Of a DNA stretch of 44,659 nt, positions 7,107 to 15,079 are shown in pieces. The notes below the pieces were generated by a model that saw nothing but the letters and a program-made list of their open reading frames with translations, was not told the origin of the DNA and searched no databases. Each line of letters starts with the position of its first letter. Within the stretch, counting starts at the first letter, position 1. The position numbers and the translations under genes were made by a program. Source of the stretch: a virus; the IMG/VR virus record IMGVR_UViG_3300009788_001696, positions 1 through 44,659 of that record. One strand, 5' to 3'.

Positions 7107-7864
7107 GCCGCCACCGCTTCGATCCCTTTCACGTAGCAGGCAAAGGGAGCTCGACCGACCCGGTCCGGATGGAGCCAGGCGCCACCGTCGATCCCGTAGT
7201 TTTTCGACCATGAATTCTCGATGAAGATTTCGCGACGGCCGTCGCTCCGCGTCCGATAGTGTTTGGCGGCGACGATGTGGAGCCCTCGCGATCCCGAGCT
7301 CGGCGGCCCAACCATTCCGTCGATCGGTCGGTTGAACGCGTCGTCGGCGGTGACGACGATCCCGCCGGGTTGCTTGAGGTCGAGGCTATCGCACAAGCGA
7401 TTGACGAGCGCGTCGCCGACATCATAAATCGGCTTGATGTCGACGAGGTAGTTTTGGGCCATTCCTCGGGCGATGGCATTCGGGATCGAGTGGAGCCGAT
7501 CGCGGTCCGGATCCCACGCGTCGAAAGCGCAAAGCCCATGATCGCGCGCGGCGGTGCGAATCGATCGCGAGCTCACGCCAACGTCCGAAATATTCTCTTT
7601 GCCGGAGTCGTGGATCCGCCCCCACGTCCAAGGGAAGTACGGCGACATTTTGATCCCGAGGATCCAATACGCAGAACGCGCGAGGAAATGACCGGTGCAG
7701 CTTTGGCCGCGTTGGTTCAAATACCAAAGCGGCTCGTCGATGAAACCGCCGCCATCACTCAACGCGCCGAGTCGCTCGGTGACGCCGTCGATCCGTAACA
7801 AGCTGTCATGGACCTCATCCCAAGTCGGAATGTCCATCACATAGCCGGTCTCGAATTCACTCAC
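7103..7864 (-). CDS. Papain-like (C1-type) cysteine protease
   Basis: Starting at GTG 7864, after GAGG at suitable spacing, the protein has 253 residues. NQRGQSCTGHFLA (50-62) resembles the papain NQGxCGSCW active-site segment, with Cys56 as the probable nucleophile. GLHIVAA places a His at 196, and FIENSWSKNYGIDGGAWL (214-231) matches the C1 Asn-Ser-Trp motif, with Asn217. The Cys-His-Asn order and spacing are those of the papain superfamily. No signal peptide or propeptide is evident. It lies between two lipoprotein genes, near the lysis genes and just after the fibres. A virion or lysis-stage protease is inference; bacteriocin-type C39 peptidases are a less likely alternative. Confidence 0.75.
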   Translation of the reverse strand: MSEFETGYVMDIPTWDEVHDSLLRIDGVTERLGALSDGGGFIDEPLWYLNQRGQSCTGHFLARSAYWILGIKMSPYFPWTWGRIHDSGKENISDVGVSSRSIRTAARDHGLCAFDAWDPDRDRLHSIPNAIARGMAQNYLVDIKPIYDVGDALVNRLCDSLDLKQPGGIVVTADDAFNRPIDGMVGPPSSGSRGLHIVAAKHYRTRSDGRREIFIENSWSKNYGIDGGAWLHPDRVGRAPFACYVKGIEAVAA

Positions 7865-8177
7865 CGCACACCTCGAAGATCGTCGGCTCCTCGTCGCACT
7901 CGCCCGCGCCGGCTCGCACGGTGCCGACAGATTGGTCGGCGGCGAGTAGATGGCGCGCCTCACACGACTTTTGCCAGAGCTTCCAGACTTGGAGCGGATC
8001 GATCCCGAGTCGCTTGGCTTCGGCCTGGATCTCGGCTTGGTTGTTTTCGCCGAGGAGCTCGCAAGCGGTCTTGTGCGCGTCGCTGACTTTTTGAAGAGCC
8101 GCGCATCCGAACACGATTGCGCAAAGTGCGACCCAAAGGATGAAGCGAGCTAGAACATATTTCGTTGATGAATGCAT
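7857..8177 (-). CDS. Small lipoprotein
   Basis: A 106-residue protein with a basic N-terminus, hydrophobic core and lipobox (LWVALCAIVFGC), then a helical domain (KVSDAHKTACELLGENNQAE...) with four or more further Cys. It should be exported and lipidated. Its stop overlaps the protease GTG region by eight bases, so the two are probably coupled. Spanin-like, or a partner or inhibitor of the adjacent protease; the sequence does not decide. Confidence 0.65.
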   Translation of the reverse strand: MHSSTKYVLARFILWVALCAIVFGCAALQKVSDAHKTACELLGENNQAEIQAEAKRLGIDPLQVWKLWQKSCEARHLLAADQSVGTVRAGAGECDEEPTIFEVCGE

Positions 8178-8216
8178 TTCGTCACCTCGAGTTGAGAAGC
8201 GTCCGAAGATTCGGAC

Positions 8217-8591
8217 TCATACCGTCGCCGTGAAATCTTGCGTCACGATGAAGCGCCCACATCGCGGGGTTGTTTTGCGGCCGCCGTTTTCTTTGACCTG
8301 CAAATCGTGGAAGTAGTCGCCGACGGCGATGCCCTCCATGACGGCGTCGCTGATCCGGACGGTGATCAGAGCATCGACACCAAGCAACGGATCGGGAGGG
8401 CCGGGATCGTCGATGACAACGCCGCCACCGGTCAACGAGACCTGAGCGAGGCCAGGATCCGGATCGGACGCGAGCGCTTTGATCGTGAAAAGAATTTCCT
8501 CGGGCGAGACGAGCACCGGATCGGATCCGCGTACCACGCGAAATTGGCGGACGAAGGTGTCGCCGCGTTTGGTTGTGAGGGCGAGGGTCAT
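8217..8591 (-). CDS. Fibre-associated beta-sandwich-like protein
   Basis: A 124-residue beta-rich protein (MTLALTTKRGDTFVRQFRV, then ILFTIK, then YFHDLQVKENGGRKTTPRCG). The pattern of an N-terminal RGDTF, a central FTIK and a YxxDLQV strand is one I associate with small phage proteins encoded beside tail fibres and similar to the N-terminal domain of receptor-binding BppU proteins. It overlaps the giant repeat fibre by four bases. It is probably a fibre adaptor or cap; the exact role is inferred. Confidence 0.6.
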   Translation of the reverse strand: MTLALTTKRGDTFVRQFRVVRGSDPVLVSPEEILFTIKALASDPDPGLAQVSLTGGGVVIDDPGPPDPLLGVDALITVRISDAVMEGIAVGDYFHDLQVKENGGRKTTPRCGRFIVTQDFTATV

Positions 8592-11233
8592 TTTTTCCTT
8601 ACGACCTCGGCGGTCATTGGGATCGGTGGTACGGCGGCCGCTGTCATCGTCTTGCGTTCGTCGATTGTTCGCCGGCTGAGTTTCGCATTTGCCGTCGCTC
8701 CGACGTTGACGGTGGCGGTGATCGGCTCGGTGAGGACGATCGTGAGATCGGCGTTCGCGGTTGCGCCGACGAGCTCGGTGGCATCGAGGCGGCCATTGCC
8801 TTTCAGGAGCGCGTTTGCGGTAGCGCCGACACCTTCCGTCGCGTCAAGGCGTCCTGTGGCATCGAGAGCGGCGTTGGCTTGAGCTCCGACCGCGACCGTC
8901 GCCGTCGCGAATGCCTTGCCGTCGAGGTCCGCGGTGGCCGTAGCCCCGACTGTGGCCGTCGCTTCGATGCGACCCTTGGCTTTGAGCGCCGCGGTCGCCG
9001 TCGCGCCGACTGGCTCTGTCGCCGCCAGCATCGACGCCGCGTTGAGAGCCGCGTTCGCTGTAGCGCCAACTGTGGCGGTCGCCGAGAGTCGGCCAATGCC
9101 GCGAAGGTCCGCGTCGGCCTGAGCTCCAACCACCTCGGTCGCTTCGATGCGACCCTTGGCGTTGAGGTCTGCATTGACCGTGGCTCCGACGTTGACTGTG
9201 GCGGTGATCGCACCCGACGCGACGTCGGTGAGGTTCGCGTTGGCGGTAGCGCCGACGCCCTCGGTAGCTTCGAGCCGGCCGGTTCCATTTAGGTCGGCGT
9301 CGGCCTGAGCGCCAACGAGCTCGGTGGCTTCGAGCCGACCGGTCGCGTCGAGGGCGGCGTTAGCCGTGGCTCCGACGCCCTGGGTGGCATCTAGGCGCCC
9401 CTTGGCATCGAGGGCCGCATTGGCGGTGGCTCCGACGCTCGCAGTGGCTGATAGCCGGCCGGTCGCCTTGAGGTCCGCGTTGGCCGTTGCGCCGACCGGC
9501 TCAGTCGCTTCGAGTCGACCGGTCCCGTTGAGGTCTGCGTTCGCGGTGGCGCCGACGGGCTCAGTGGCTTCGAGGCGCCCCCTTGCGTTGAGGTCCGCAT
9601 TCGCGGTCGCGCCGACCGTGGCGGTCGCTGATAACCGCCCGCGGGCCTTGAGGTCGGCATTCGCCGCGGCTCCAACCGTCTCGGTCGCGGTTGCTCGAAC
9701 GAAGGGTTTGAGGTCCGCATTCGCCGTGGCCCCGATTGGCTCGGTGGCTTCGAGGCGCCCTCGGCCATCGAGATCCGCATTGGCCGTGGCGCCGACGTTC
9801 GCGGTGGCGGTGATGTTGACGGTCGCACTGAGAGCTCCGTCGGCCTGAGCTCCAACCGTTTCGGTCGCTTCAAGTTTGCCGATCGCTTTGAGATCGGCGT
9901 TGGCCGTCGCGCCAACCGGCTCGCTCGCGTCGAGAGCTCCTCGACCGTTGAGATCCGCGTTCGCTGTCGCGCCGACCGGCTCCGTTGCATCGAGCGCGCC
10001 GGTGCCGTTGAGGTCCGCGTTCGCCGTCGCGCCGACGTTGACCGTCGCTTCGAGCTTGCCGATTGCGTTGAGGTCCGCGTTTGCAGTCGCGCCGACGTTG
10101 ACCGTCGCGGTGATTGGATCGACGCCATCGAACGGCGCATCGGCAAACGCATCGACGTCGCCCATGAGGTAGTCCATGGACTGGTTTCCATGACCTACGC
10201 CGTCGCGCGCGCACGCGAGTACGACTTCAAAAATGTCACCCGCGGCTCCCGCGCTCCACGATACTGATCCAGTCGTGAAAAGATGGATGCCGGTTCCGCT
10301 CGCGAGCGATTCGACTTGCGCTTTGGTTTCTTGGTCGGCGCCACCGCCGGCACTTACTCGCGCAAAGTGTCCGACCGATGAGCCTGCGGTCGTGTAACCG
10401 AAAGTCAGACCGGATTCGGTCGCGCTGACTTCAATCTGCGCGCGATAATTCCCGGTCGGCCATTGCGTTAGATTTGGCTCACCCGCGGCGGTGATATGCG
10501 ATGCATAGAGCGCGTCACTGTTGATCCCGAGGTTGCCGCCGAACATCGTGGCGGCAGTGCCCTGGATGAGATCCATCGAGCGTGCGTTGCCCGATGCGAT
10601 GGTGTGCGGGCCGGTCCGCGTCGGGTTATTTAGGAAGTAGGTCTTTGTTCCGTCAGGAACGCGATAGCGGCCTTGCGAGCGTTGCGGTTTAACGAGGCCA
10701 TCAACATCGAGCTCGGATGCGTCTAGCCCTTCCGTCCACGCGCGCCACGTTGTCGCCGGTCGCGCGTCGTCGTGTTCGGTGGCCTTCTCGTCGGTAGTCC
10801 AAACGCCATGCCGCACGTTTGAAGTCGGCGCTACGAAGTCGCTCCAAGGTTCCGGGTCGCTGATAAAGTCAGAGGCGTCCTCCGCATAGATGACCTTGGT
10901 TTGGCGCGTGTTGATCGCGCCTCCAAGGTAACTGTCGGCCGCGAGGGTTTTGAACGTCCAAACTTCGGCGTGACGATGGTCCGCCCAATCATCCGCGTCG
11001 TCGTTCCATGCGGTGACGATGATCGTCTCCGAGTCGACGTGCTCGACGTGGTAATGGTCGAATCCTTTCAGCGTTACGCCTTGTACGCAAAGCGCGTAGA
11101 TCCAACCGATGACGTTGTCGATCGTCTCAGTGCCGGACGGCACTGACTTTGCTACCGTCGACCCCCATGCGGTCGAGTCAACCTCGTCGTATGCGGCGAC
11201 CGTCGCGCGGGTCCACTGAATACAAAGCCGCAT
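8588..11233 (-). CDS. Giant tail-fibre-like protein with 24 twenty-residue repeats
   Basis: An 881-residue protein. Residues 1 to about 372 form a non-repetitive head with a concanavalin or lectin-like flavour (SGLTFGYTTAGSSVGHFARV). It is followed by about 24 tandem copies of a 20-residue unit with consensus GRLEATEPVGATANADLNGT, and a short tail ending in PPIPMTAEVVRKK. The repeat is built from alternating small and hydrophobic residues, as in beta-solenoid fibre shafts. Its C-terminal tail and repeats are shared with the upstream gene at 11236-13161, two bases away, so the pair arose by duplication. It is presumably an adhesin or fibre of the virion. No enzyme motif is seen. Confidence 0.75.
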   Translation of the reverse strand: MRLCIQWTRATVAAYDEVDSTAWGSTVAKSVPSGTETIDNVIGWIYALCVQGVTLKGFDHYHVEHVDSETIIVTAWNDDADDWADHRHAEVWTFKTLAADSYLGGAINTRQTKVIYAEDASDFISDPEPWSDFVAPTSNVRHGVWTTDEKATEHDDARPATTWRAWTEGLDASELDVDGLVKPQRSQGRYRVPDGTKTYFLNNPTRTGPHTIASGNARSMDLIQGTAATMFGGNLGINSDALYASHITAAGEPNLTQWPTGNYRAQIEVSATESGLTFGYTTAGSSVGHFARVSAGGGADQETKAQVESLASGTGIHLFTTGSVSWSAGAAGDIFEVVLACARDGVGHGNQSMDYLMGDVDAFADAPFDGVDPITATVNVGATANADLNAIGKLEATVNVGATANADLNGTGALDATEPVGATANADLNGRGALDASEPVGATANADLKAIGKLEATETVGAQADGALSATVNITATANVGATANADLDGRGRLEATEPIGATANADLKPFVRATATETVGAAANADLKARGRLSATATVGATANADLNARGRLEATEPVGATANADLNGTGRLEATEPVGATANADLKATGRLSATASVGATANAALDAKGRLDATQGVGATANAALDATGRLEATELVGAQADADLNGTGRLEATEGVGATANANLTDVASGAITATVNVGATVNADLNAKGRIEATEVVGAQADADLRGIGRLSATATVGATANAALNAASMLAATEPVGATATAALKAKGRIEATATVGATATADLDGKAFATATVAVGAQANAALDATGRLDATEGVGATANALLKGNGRLDATELVGATANADLTIVLTEPITATVNVGATANAKLSRRTIDERKTMTAAAVPPIPMTAEVVRKK
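8677..10118 (-). repeat. 60-bp tandem repeat array coding for 24 fibre repeats
   Basis: A degenerate 60-bp unit encodes GATANADL and a linker. About 24 units are seen, most exactly in register; a few carry small insertions (for example around ITATVNVGA and TDVASGAITATVNVGA). Synonymous and non-synonymous differences between units indicate an old array kept under protein-level constraint. It is not CRISPR: units are contiguous and coding. Confidence 0.85.
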
Positions 11234-11235
11234 GG

Positions 11236-13161
11236 CTAGTCGACCTCGTCGGCAGTCATTGGGATCGGCGGGATATGTTCGGCCGTCATGAGCTCGCCTT
11301 CGTCCGGCGTCCGTAGACTGAGCGCCGCGTTCGCCGTCGCTCCAACGTTAACGGTCGCTTCGAGCTTGCCGGTCGCATTAAGGTCGGCGGTTGCAGTCGC
11401 TCCAACCGACGTCGTCGCCGTTGCGAATGCCTTGCCGTCGAGATCCGCGTTCGCCGTTGCGCCGACATTGGCCGTAGCGGCGATGTTGACCGTGGCACTG
11501 ACAACTCCGTTCGCCTGAGCTCCAACCGACTCGGTCGCTTCGAGTTTGCCCGCGCCTTTGAGGTCGGCGGTGGCGATGGCGCCAATGCCTTCGGTGGCTT
11601 CGAGGCGGCCGGTGGCATTGAGGTCGGCGTTCGCTGTCGCGCCAACACCTTCGGTGGCGTCCAGAGCTCCGCGACCGTTGAGATCGACATTCGCTGTCGC
11701 CCCTACGTTTGCTGTCGCCTCGAGTCGGCCTTTGGCTTTGAGCGCCGCATTGGCCGTCGCGCCAACGGGCTCGGTGGCGCGGAGTTGTCCTAGATCGCTC
11801 AGGTCTGCGCTAACCGTTGCACCGACATTGGCCGTCGCTTCGAGACGACCGATCGCCTTGAGCGCCGCATTCGCGGTAGCACCGACTGGCTCCGTGGCTT
11901 CGAGCCGGCCTCGACCTTGGAGGTCCGCATTGGCTGTCGCGCCGACGAGCTCGGTGGCGGTAGCTCGGACGAATGGCTTGAGCTCGGCGTTGGAGGTAGC
12001 TCCGACGGGCTCGGTGGCGTCGAGAACTCCTCGGCCATCGAGGTCGGCGTTGGCCGTCGCGCCGACGGTCGCCGTTGCTTCGAGGCGTCCCCTACCTTTG
12101 AGCGCCGCGTTCGCTTGAGCGCCGACGGTCGCGGTCGCGGTGATCGGAGATACGCCTGCGGGAAACTCGATCACTTCGTAAAAGAGAGTTTCCGTGCTGA
12201 GAGAATCCGTCGTGTTGGCTTCGACCTCGGTCGTGCTGTTGAACTCAATTGAGCCCATCAAAGTGTTTTGGTCGTTCGCTTCCGTGCTCGATGCGTTGGG
12301 CGCCATCGGGCAGTGGGCAAATGAGCGTGACAGAACAACGGCGCTGATCGCATCCGTTCCAACGGTCACACCCGAACCATTTACGATGCTGCCCCGCTGG
12401 ACAGTGACACCTGCGGCGACGGTAAACTCGACGACAAAAGCATCCAGTTGTGCCGTGCCAGCGGGATCGTCGCGCACGTAGCGGACGGTCGTTGTGTCGA
12501 AGAGAAAGCAGACACCCCACTCGTCCGGCTCGTCGCCAAAGTTGTCGAGCTCTTGCGATCCGAAAAGCAGAGTCCGATCGAGAGCTACCGCAGTGATCGT
12601 CGCGTCCGCGGTTACGCCTGGAATTGAGAGCGCCTGAACGCGCTCCACGTTGAAGAGTCCCCCCGACGAGGTATCTTCGACTACCCACCAATCGAGCGTG
12701 ATTGTGTCCGTCGCGGTGTCGCGCTCGAAATGTAGATTCGTGGTGCTCGAAAGCATCGCGCGAATCGAAACGGTATCGTTATCACCGCCGGTGATCTCAT
12801 AGGTGAAGAGTGCGAACGCCTTTGTGAGATCAACCGCTGTGATCGTCTCGTCATGAGTCGCGGTGGAGAAAGTCGCGCTTCCAGATTGGATCGTTACTTC
12901 GCCGGTGTCCCACTCGATGACGACGGCTTGGATGATGAGTTGCCCGACCGTATTTGCGCGGCCGACCTCAAGCCGATTCGGTCCGGTTAGGAACCGAGCG
13001 CGAACCATAAAATTTGTGTAGTCGTCTGCTCCGGGCTGGGTGTTGACGGAGATACGCGGCGTACAATCGGCAACGTTGCCGACGGATAGATTGACGGTCG
13101 CACTCGCGACACCATCGGCGAGTGTGATCGAATGATTTTCGATTGAGATGACGGCGGCCAT
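11236..13161 (-). CDS. Second repeat-containing tail-fibre-like protein with 14 repeats
   Basis: A 641-residue protein. About 345 N-terminal residues are beta-rich (SITLADGVASATVNLSVGNV..., VRARFLTGPNRLEVGRAN...), with recurrent [TA]ITAVxLxR motifs suggesting three similar subdomains. Then come about 14 copies of the 20-residue GATANADL repeat and the tail PPIPMTADEVD. Its repeat and tail are paralogous to the next gene, but its N-terminus differs, as expected of two fibres sharing a shaft and carrying different heads. It is probably a virion adhesin or structural fibre. Confidence 0.75.
   Translation of the reverse strand: MAAVISIENHSITLADGVASATVNLSVGNVADCTPRISVNTQPGADDYTNFMVRARFLTGPNRLEVGRANTVGQLIIQAVVIEWDTGEVTIQSGSATFSTATHDETITAVDLTKAFALFTYEITGGDNDTVSIRAMLSSTTNLHFERDTATDTITLDWWVVEDTSSGGLFNVERVQALSIPGVTADATITAVALDRTLLFGSQELDNFGDEPDEWGVCFLFDTTTVRYVRDDPAGTAQLDAFVVEFTVAAGVTVQRGSIVNGSGVTVGTDAISAVVLSRSFAHCPMAPNASSTEANDQNTLMGSIEFNSTTEVEANTTDSLSTETLFYEVIEFPAGVSPITATATVGAQANAALKGRGRLEATATVGATANADLDGRGVLDATEPVGATSNAELKPFVRATATELVGATANADLQGRGRLEATEPVGATANAALKAIGRLEATANVGATVSADLSDLGQLRATEPVGATANAALKAKGRLEATANVGATANVDLNGRGALDATEGVGATANADLNATGRLEATEGIGAIATADLKGAGKLEATESVGAQANGVVSATVNIAATANVGATANADLDGKAFATATTSVGATATADLNATGKLEATVNVGATANAALSLRTPDEGELMTAEHIPPIPMTADEVD
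11318..12149 (-). repeat. 60-bp tandem repeat array coding for 14 fibre repeats
   Basis: The same 60-bp unit as in the neighbouring gene, with about 14 copies. Related unit subtypes occur in both arrays (for example PFVRATATE and NITATANVGA or NIAATANVGA), showing that the arrays share ancestry or exchange by recombination. Confidence 0.85.
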
Positions 13162-13226
13162 TTACATTATGGCGCGGTGGGGCGACGCCCTTGGAACGCC
13201 ATCACGACGCCGCTGAGTCCCTCAGC

Positions 13227-14018
13227 TCATGCGTCGTCGATCTTTGCGTGACCGATGCGACGCGAACCGCAGTCCAGGCAAACTGCAACTTGGCCGTTGC
13301 CGTGCTTGCCTTGACGCAATTGTAGATTGTCGATGCGGTTGTCATCACGTTTGCCGTTGATGTGGTGAACTGTTTCGGAGCGCAGAAGTGGACGGCCCAG
13401 TTGCTTCGCCATCTTTAGGCGGTGTTCCATGACGTAGCCGTGAGCAGTGCGCATGGATGCGAACGGGCTATCGATAGCGACTGCCACCATCATGTATCCA
13501 GCAACATGGCGGACCCTTCCGCCTTTCCAAGACCTGTGACTAGGACCACCCATCCTTGGATATTTTGCGATGCCGTTGGCGTGTAGAAGCCGAGAAACGC
13601 GACCTTGCGAACTTGAAAGCGACGCTGCGATAACTTCTTGTGACTCTCCGGATTTGTATCGCTTCAAGATTTCCGCGGCATGCTCATCCGAGAATTCTTG
13701 GCAACGATTGCCGCGACCCTTGATGACACCACCAACTCTATGAACCGCATCGCGAACTGTCTGGATACTGCACTCATGCCGTTTCGCTAGAACCGTCAGT
13801 GACTTCGCTTCTTCGTATTCGGCCGCGAGAGATCTCGCTTGCGCATCATCGAAAAGCCGATAGCCGTCACGCCATCGCTGGATACCGCCAGAAAGATCGA
13901 CTCCCGCCCGCGTGAGCAATCGATATGCCTGTGTGTGCGAGACGCCAAGCTCACGCGCAACCGCTCGCCCCGTGCCGTGCTCTTCGTAGAGTTTGCGGGC
14001 TTTTTCTACATTGTTCAT
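13227..14018 (-). CDS. HNH homing endonuclease with N-terminal helix-turn-helix domains
   Basis: A 263-residue protein. Two or three helix-turn-helix-like units at the N-terminus (GTGRAVARELGVSHTQAYRL, SLTVLAKRHECSIQTVRDAV, SQEVIAASLSSSQGRVSRLL) precede a C-terminal HNH_3-type nuclease (YVMEHRLKMAKQLGRPLL, then ETVHHINGKRDDNRIDNLQL). The His-His pair and Asn residues of the ββα-metal fold are present, and a CLDCG near the C-terminus may be half of a zinc site. It is free-standing, inserted among fibre genes, and preceded by a long palindrome. It is a selfish element rather than a virion component. Confidence 0.9.
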   Translation of the reverse strand: MNNVEKARKLYEEHGTGRAVARELGVSHTQAYRLLTRAGVDLSGGIQRWRDGYRLFDDAQARSLAAEYEEAKSLTVLAKRHECSIQTVRDAVHRVGGVIKGRGNRCQEFSDEHAAEILKRYKSGESQEVIAASLSSSQGRVSRLLHANGIAKYPRMGGPSHRSWKGGRVRHVAGYMMVAVAIDSPFASMRTAHGYVMEHRLKMAKQLGRPLLRSETVHHINGKRDDNRIDNLQLRQGKHGNGQVAVCLDCGSRRIGHAKIDDA

Positions 14019-14023
14019 ACCGT

Positions 14024-14085
14024 GGAGTTAAGCGGGCCTGCGGTAACTTTGTCAAAGTGCAACCTGCTAGGCCCGGCTTAACTCC
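14024..14085. repeat. 62-nt long imperfect palindrome upstream of the HNH gene
   Basis: Arms 14024-14039 (GGAGTTAAGCGGGCCT) and 14069-14085 (AGGCCCGGCTTAACTCC) pair with one bulge. The intervening 29 bases pair further through GCGGT with ACCTGC and ACTTTG with CAAAGT, giving a nearly complete hairpin. It lies between the fibre-associated gene and the endonuclease start, 6 bases from the HNH ATG. On the minus strand the inner arm contains TTGACA, with TTAACT 18 bases further, so it could also hold a weak promoter for the HNH gene. Confidence 0.7.
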
Positions 14086-14098
14086 CGTATATCACTCA

Positions 14099-14530
14099 CT
14101 AATTCCAGACAATATTGAGGGCGCCGATTGCGAATTCAGGCGTAATTCCCGGGTTGACGATGAGCGATGCGTCGAGAATTCCAGAGACGGTGATCTCAGT
14201 CGCGCCGCCGCCGGGCTTGCCCACCGAGAAGTGAGTTTGCGTTTCAGGGCCGGACGTCGACTCTGGGAAGGTGATCGCCGCGACGTTGTCGACCGTCTCA
14301 GCGACAACGAGCCAACCGCCGGCCGTCCGCGCAACGCTCTGGCGCGCGTAGCCGGTATATGCCGACTCGTTGGTGGACATCGTTCCGGCCTCGCCGGGGT
14401 CGGCGGTGTGCAGCGCGACGTCGAAGGTGGCAATCGGTGATGCCGCCGCGTCGTCGGCGATGTTTGCCCAAGTGACCGCGTTGAAGATCAACAGGCCGAG
14501 GGCGTTTTCTGCCGCGTTCGATAGGCTCAT
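14099..14530 (-). CDS. Conserved phage tail-associated protein (143 aa)
   Basis: The protein begins MSLSNAAENALGLLIFNAVTW, followed by LHTADPGEAGTMSTNESAYT, GYARQSV, GGW and a THFSVGK strand. I recognise this pattern from a small protein family encoded beside tail-fibre genes in many phages, with conserved LHTxDPGE...TNExxYxGYAR. The function is not established as far as I know; an assembly or fibre-attachment role fits the context. It has an AAAGAGAAA ribosome-binding region. Confidence 0.7.
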   Translation of the reverse strand: MSLSNAAENALGLLIFNAVTWANIADDAAASPIATFDVALHTADPGEAGTMSTNESAYTGYARQSVARTAGGWLVVAETVDNVAAITFPESTSGPETQTHFSVGKPGGGATEITVSGILDASLIVNPGITPEFAIGALNIVWN

Positions 14531-14557
14531 GATGGTTTCTCTTTCCTATGGTTTGGC

Positions 14558-15037
14558 TTACGCCGTTTGTCGCACGGGTTCCGCCGCGCCTTCGTTGGTT
14601 TCCTCGTTGTCGGTTTCGTCGCGATCCTCGTCGGTGCCGGCCTCTTTCATTTCCCGTCGCTCGGTCGGAGCTCCGGCGATGCAGCCATAGAACCGGCGAA
14701 CCTGTAGGAACACGTAAGGATTCAGCGAGCGTTGAGAAGCTGGATCGCTTTTCACGAGCAGCATCGTGGCGAGTAGCGTCGCGTGTGCGACCTCGCGGAT
14801 CTCCCGCTCGTTGCCTGCCTTGACTTCACTGAATGCCTCAACGAGCTCGGCGACGATCCGATCTTCGTCCTCGGTCCCAATTGGCAATTCGACGAGAATG
14901 AAGTTGATGAAAAAGTCTGCGAACGAAAGTAGCTTGACGAGCTTGCCCTTGATCGGAAGGCCTAGCCCTTCGACGTCCGCGTCATCCGGGATGAGCGGAT
15001 AGCGAAGGACGACTTTCTCTTCTGCTTTTCTGGTCAC
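14558..15037 (-). CDS. Hypothetical protein with acidic C-terminus
   Basis: A 159-residue protein: a helical core (LVKLLSFADFFINFILVELP, then AHATLLATMLLVKSDPAS and NPYVFLQVRRFYGCIAG), then a hydrophilic Glu/Asp/Thr-rich tail. It lies between the 701-residue fibre and the 143-residue tail protein. It could be a fibre assembly chaperone, which often has a charged tail and sits right after its fibre gene; this is inference from position. Confidence 0.6.
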   Translation of the reverse strand: MTRKAEEKVVLRYPLIPDDADVEGLGLPIKGKLVKLLSFADFFINFILVELPIGTEDEDRIVAELVEAFSEVKAGNEREIREVAHATLLATMLLVKSDPASQRSLNPYVFLQVRRFYGCIAGAPTERREMKEAGTDEDRDETDNEETNEGAAEPVRQTA

Positions 15038-15079
15038 TGTTTTTTCTCCCTTTGTTGCCCGTCGATCCCATTGACGGAT

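Noticed and set aside
9324-9848. Plus-strand repetitive ORFs over the fibre repeats (AVAPTxSVAS-type)
   Set aside because: They are the antisense reading of the 60-bp repeat array; the register is kept only because the unit length is a multiple of three.
8677-12149. CRISPR array
   Set aside because: The 60-bp repeats are contiguous, coding and without spacers.
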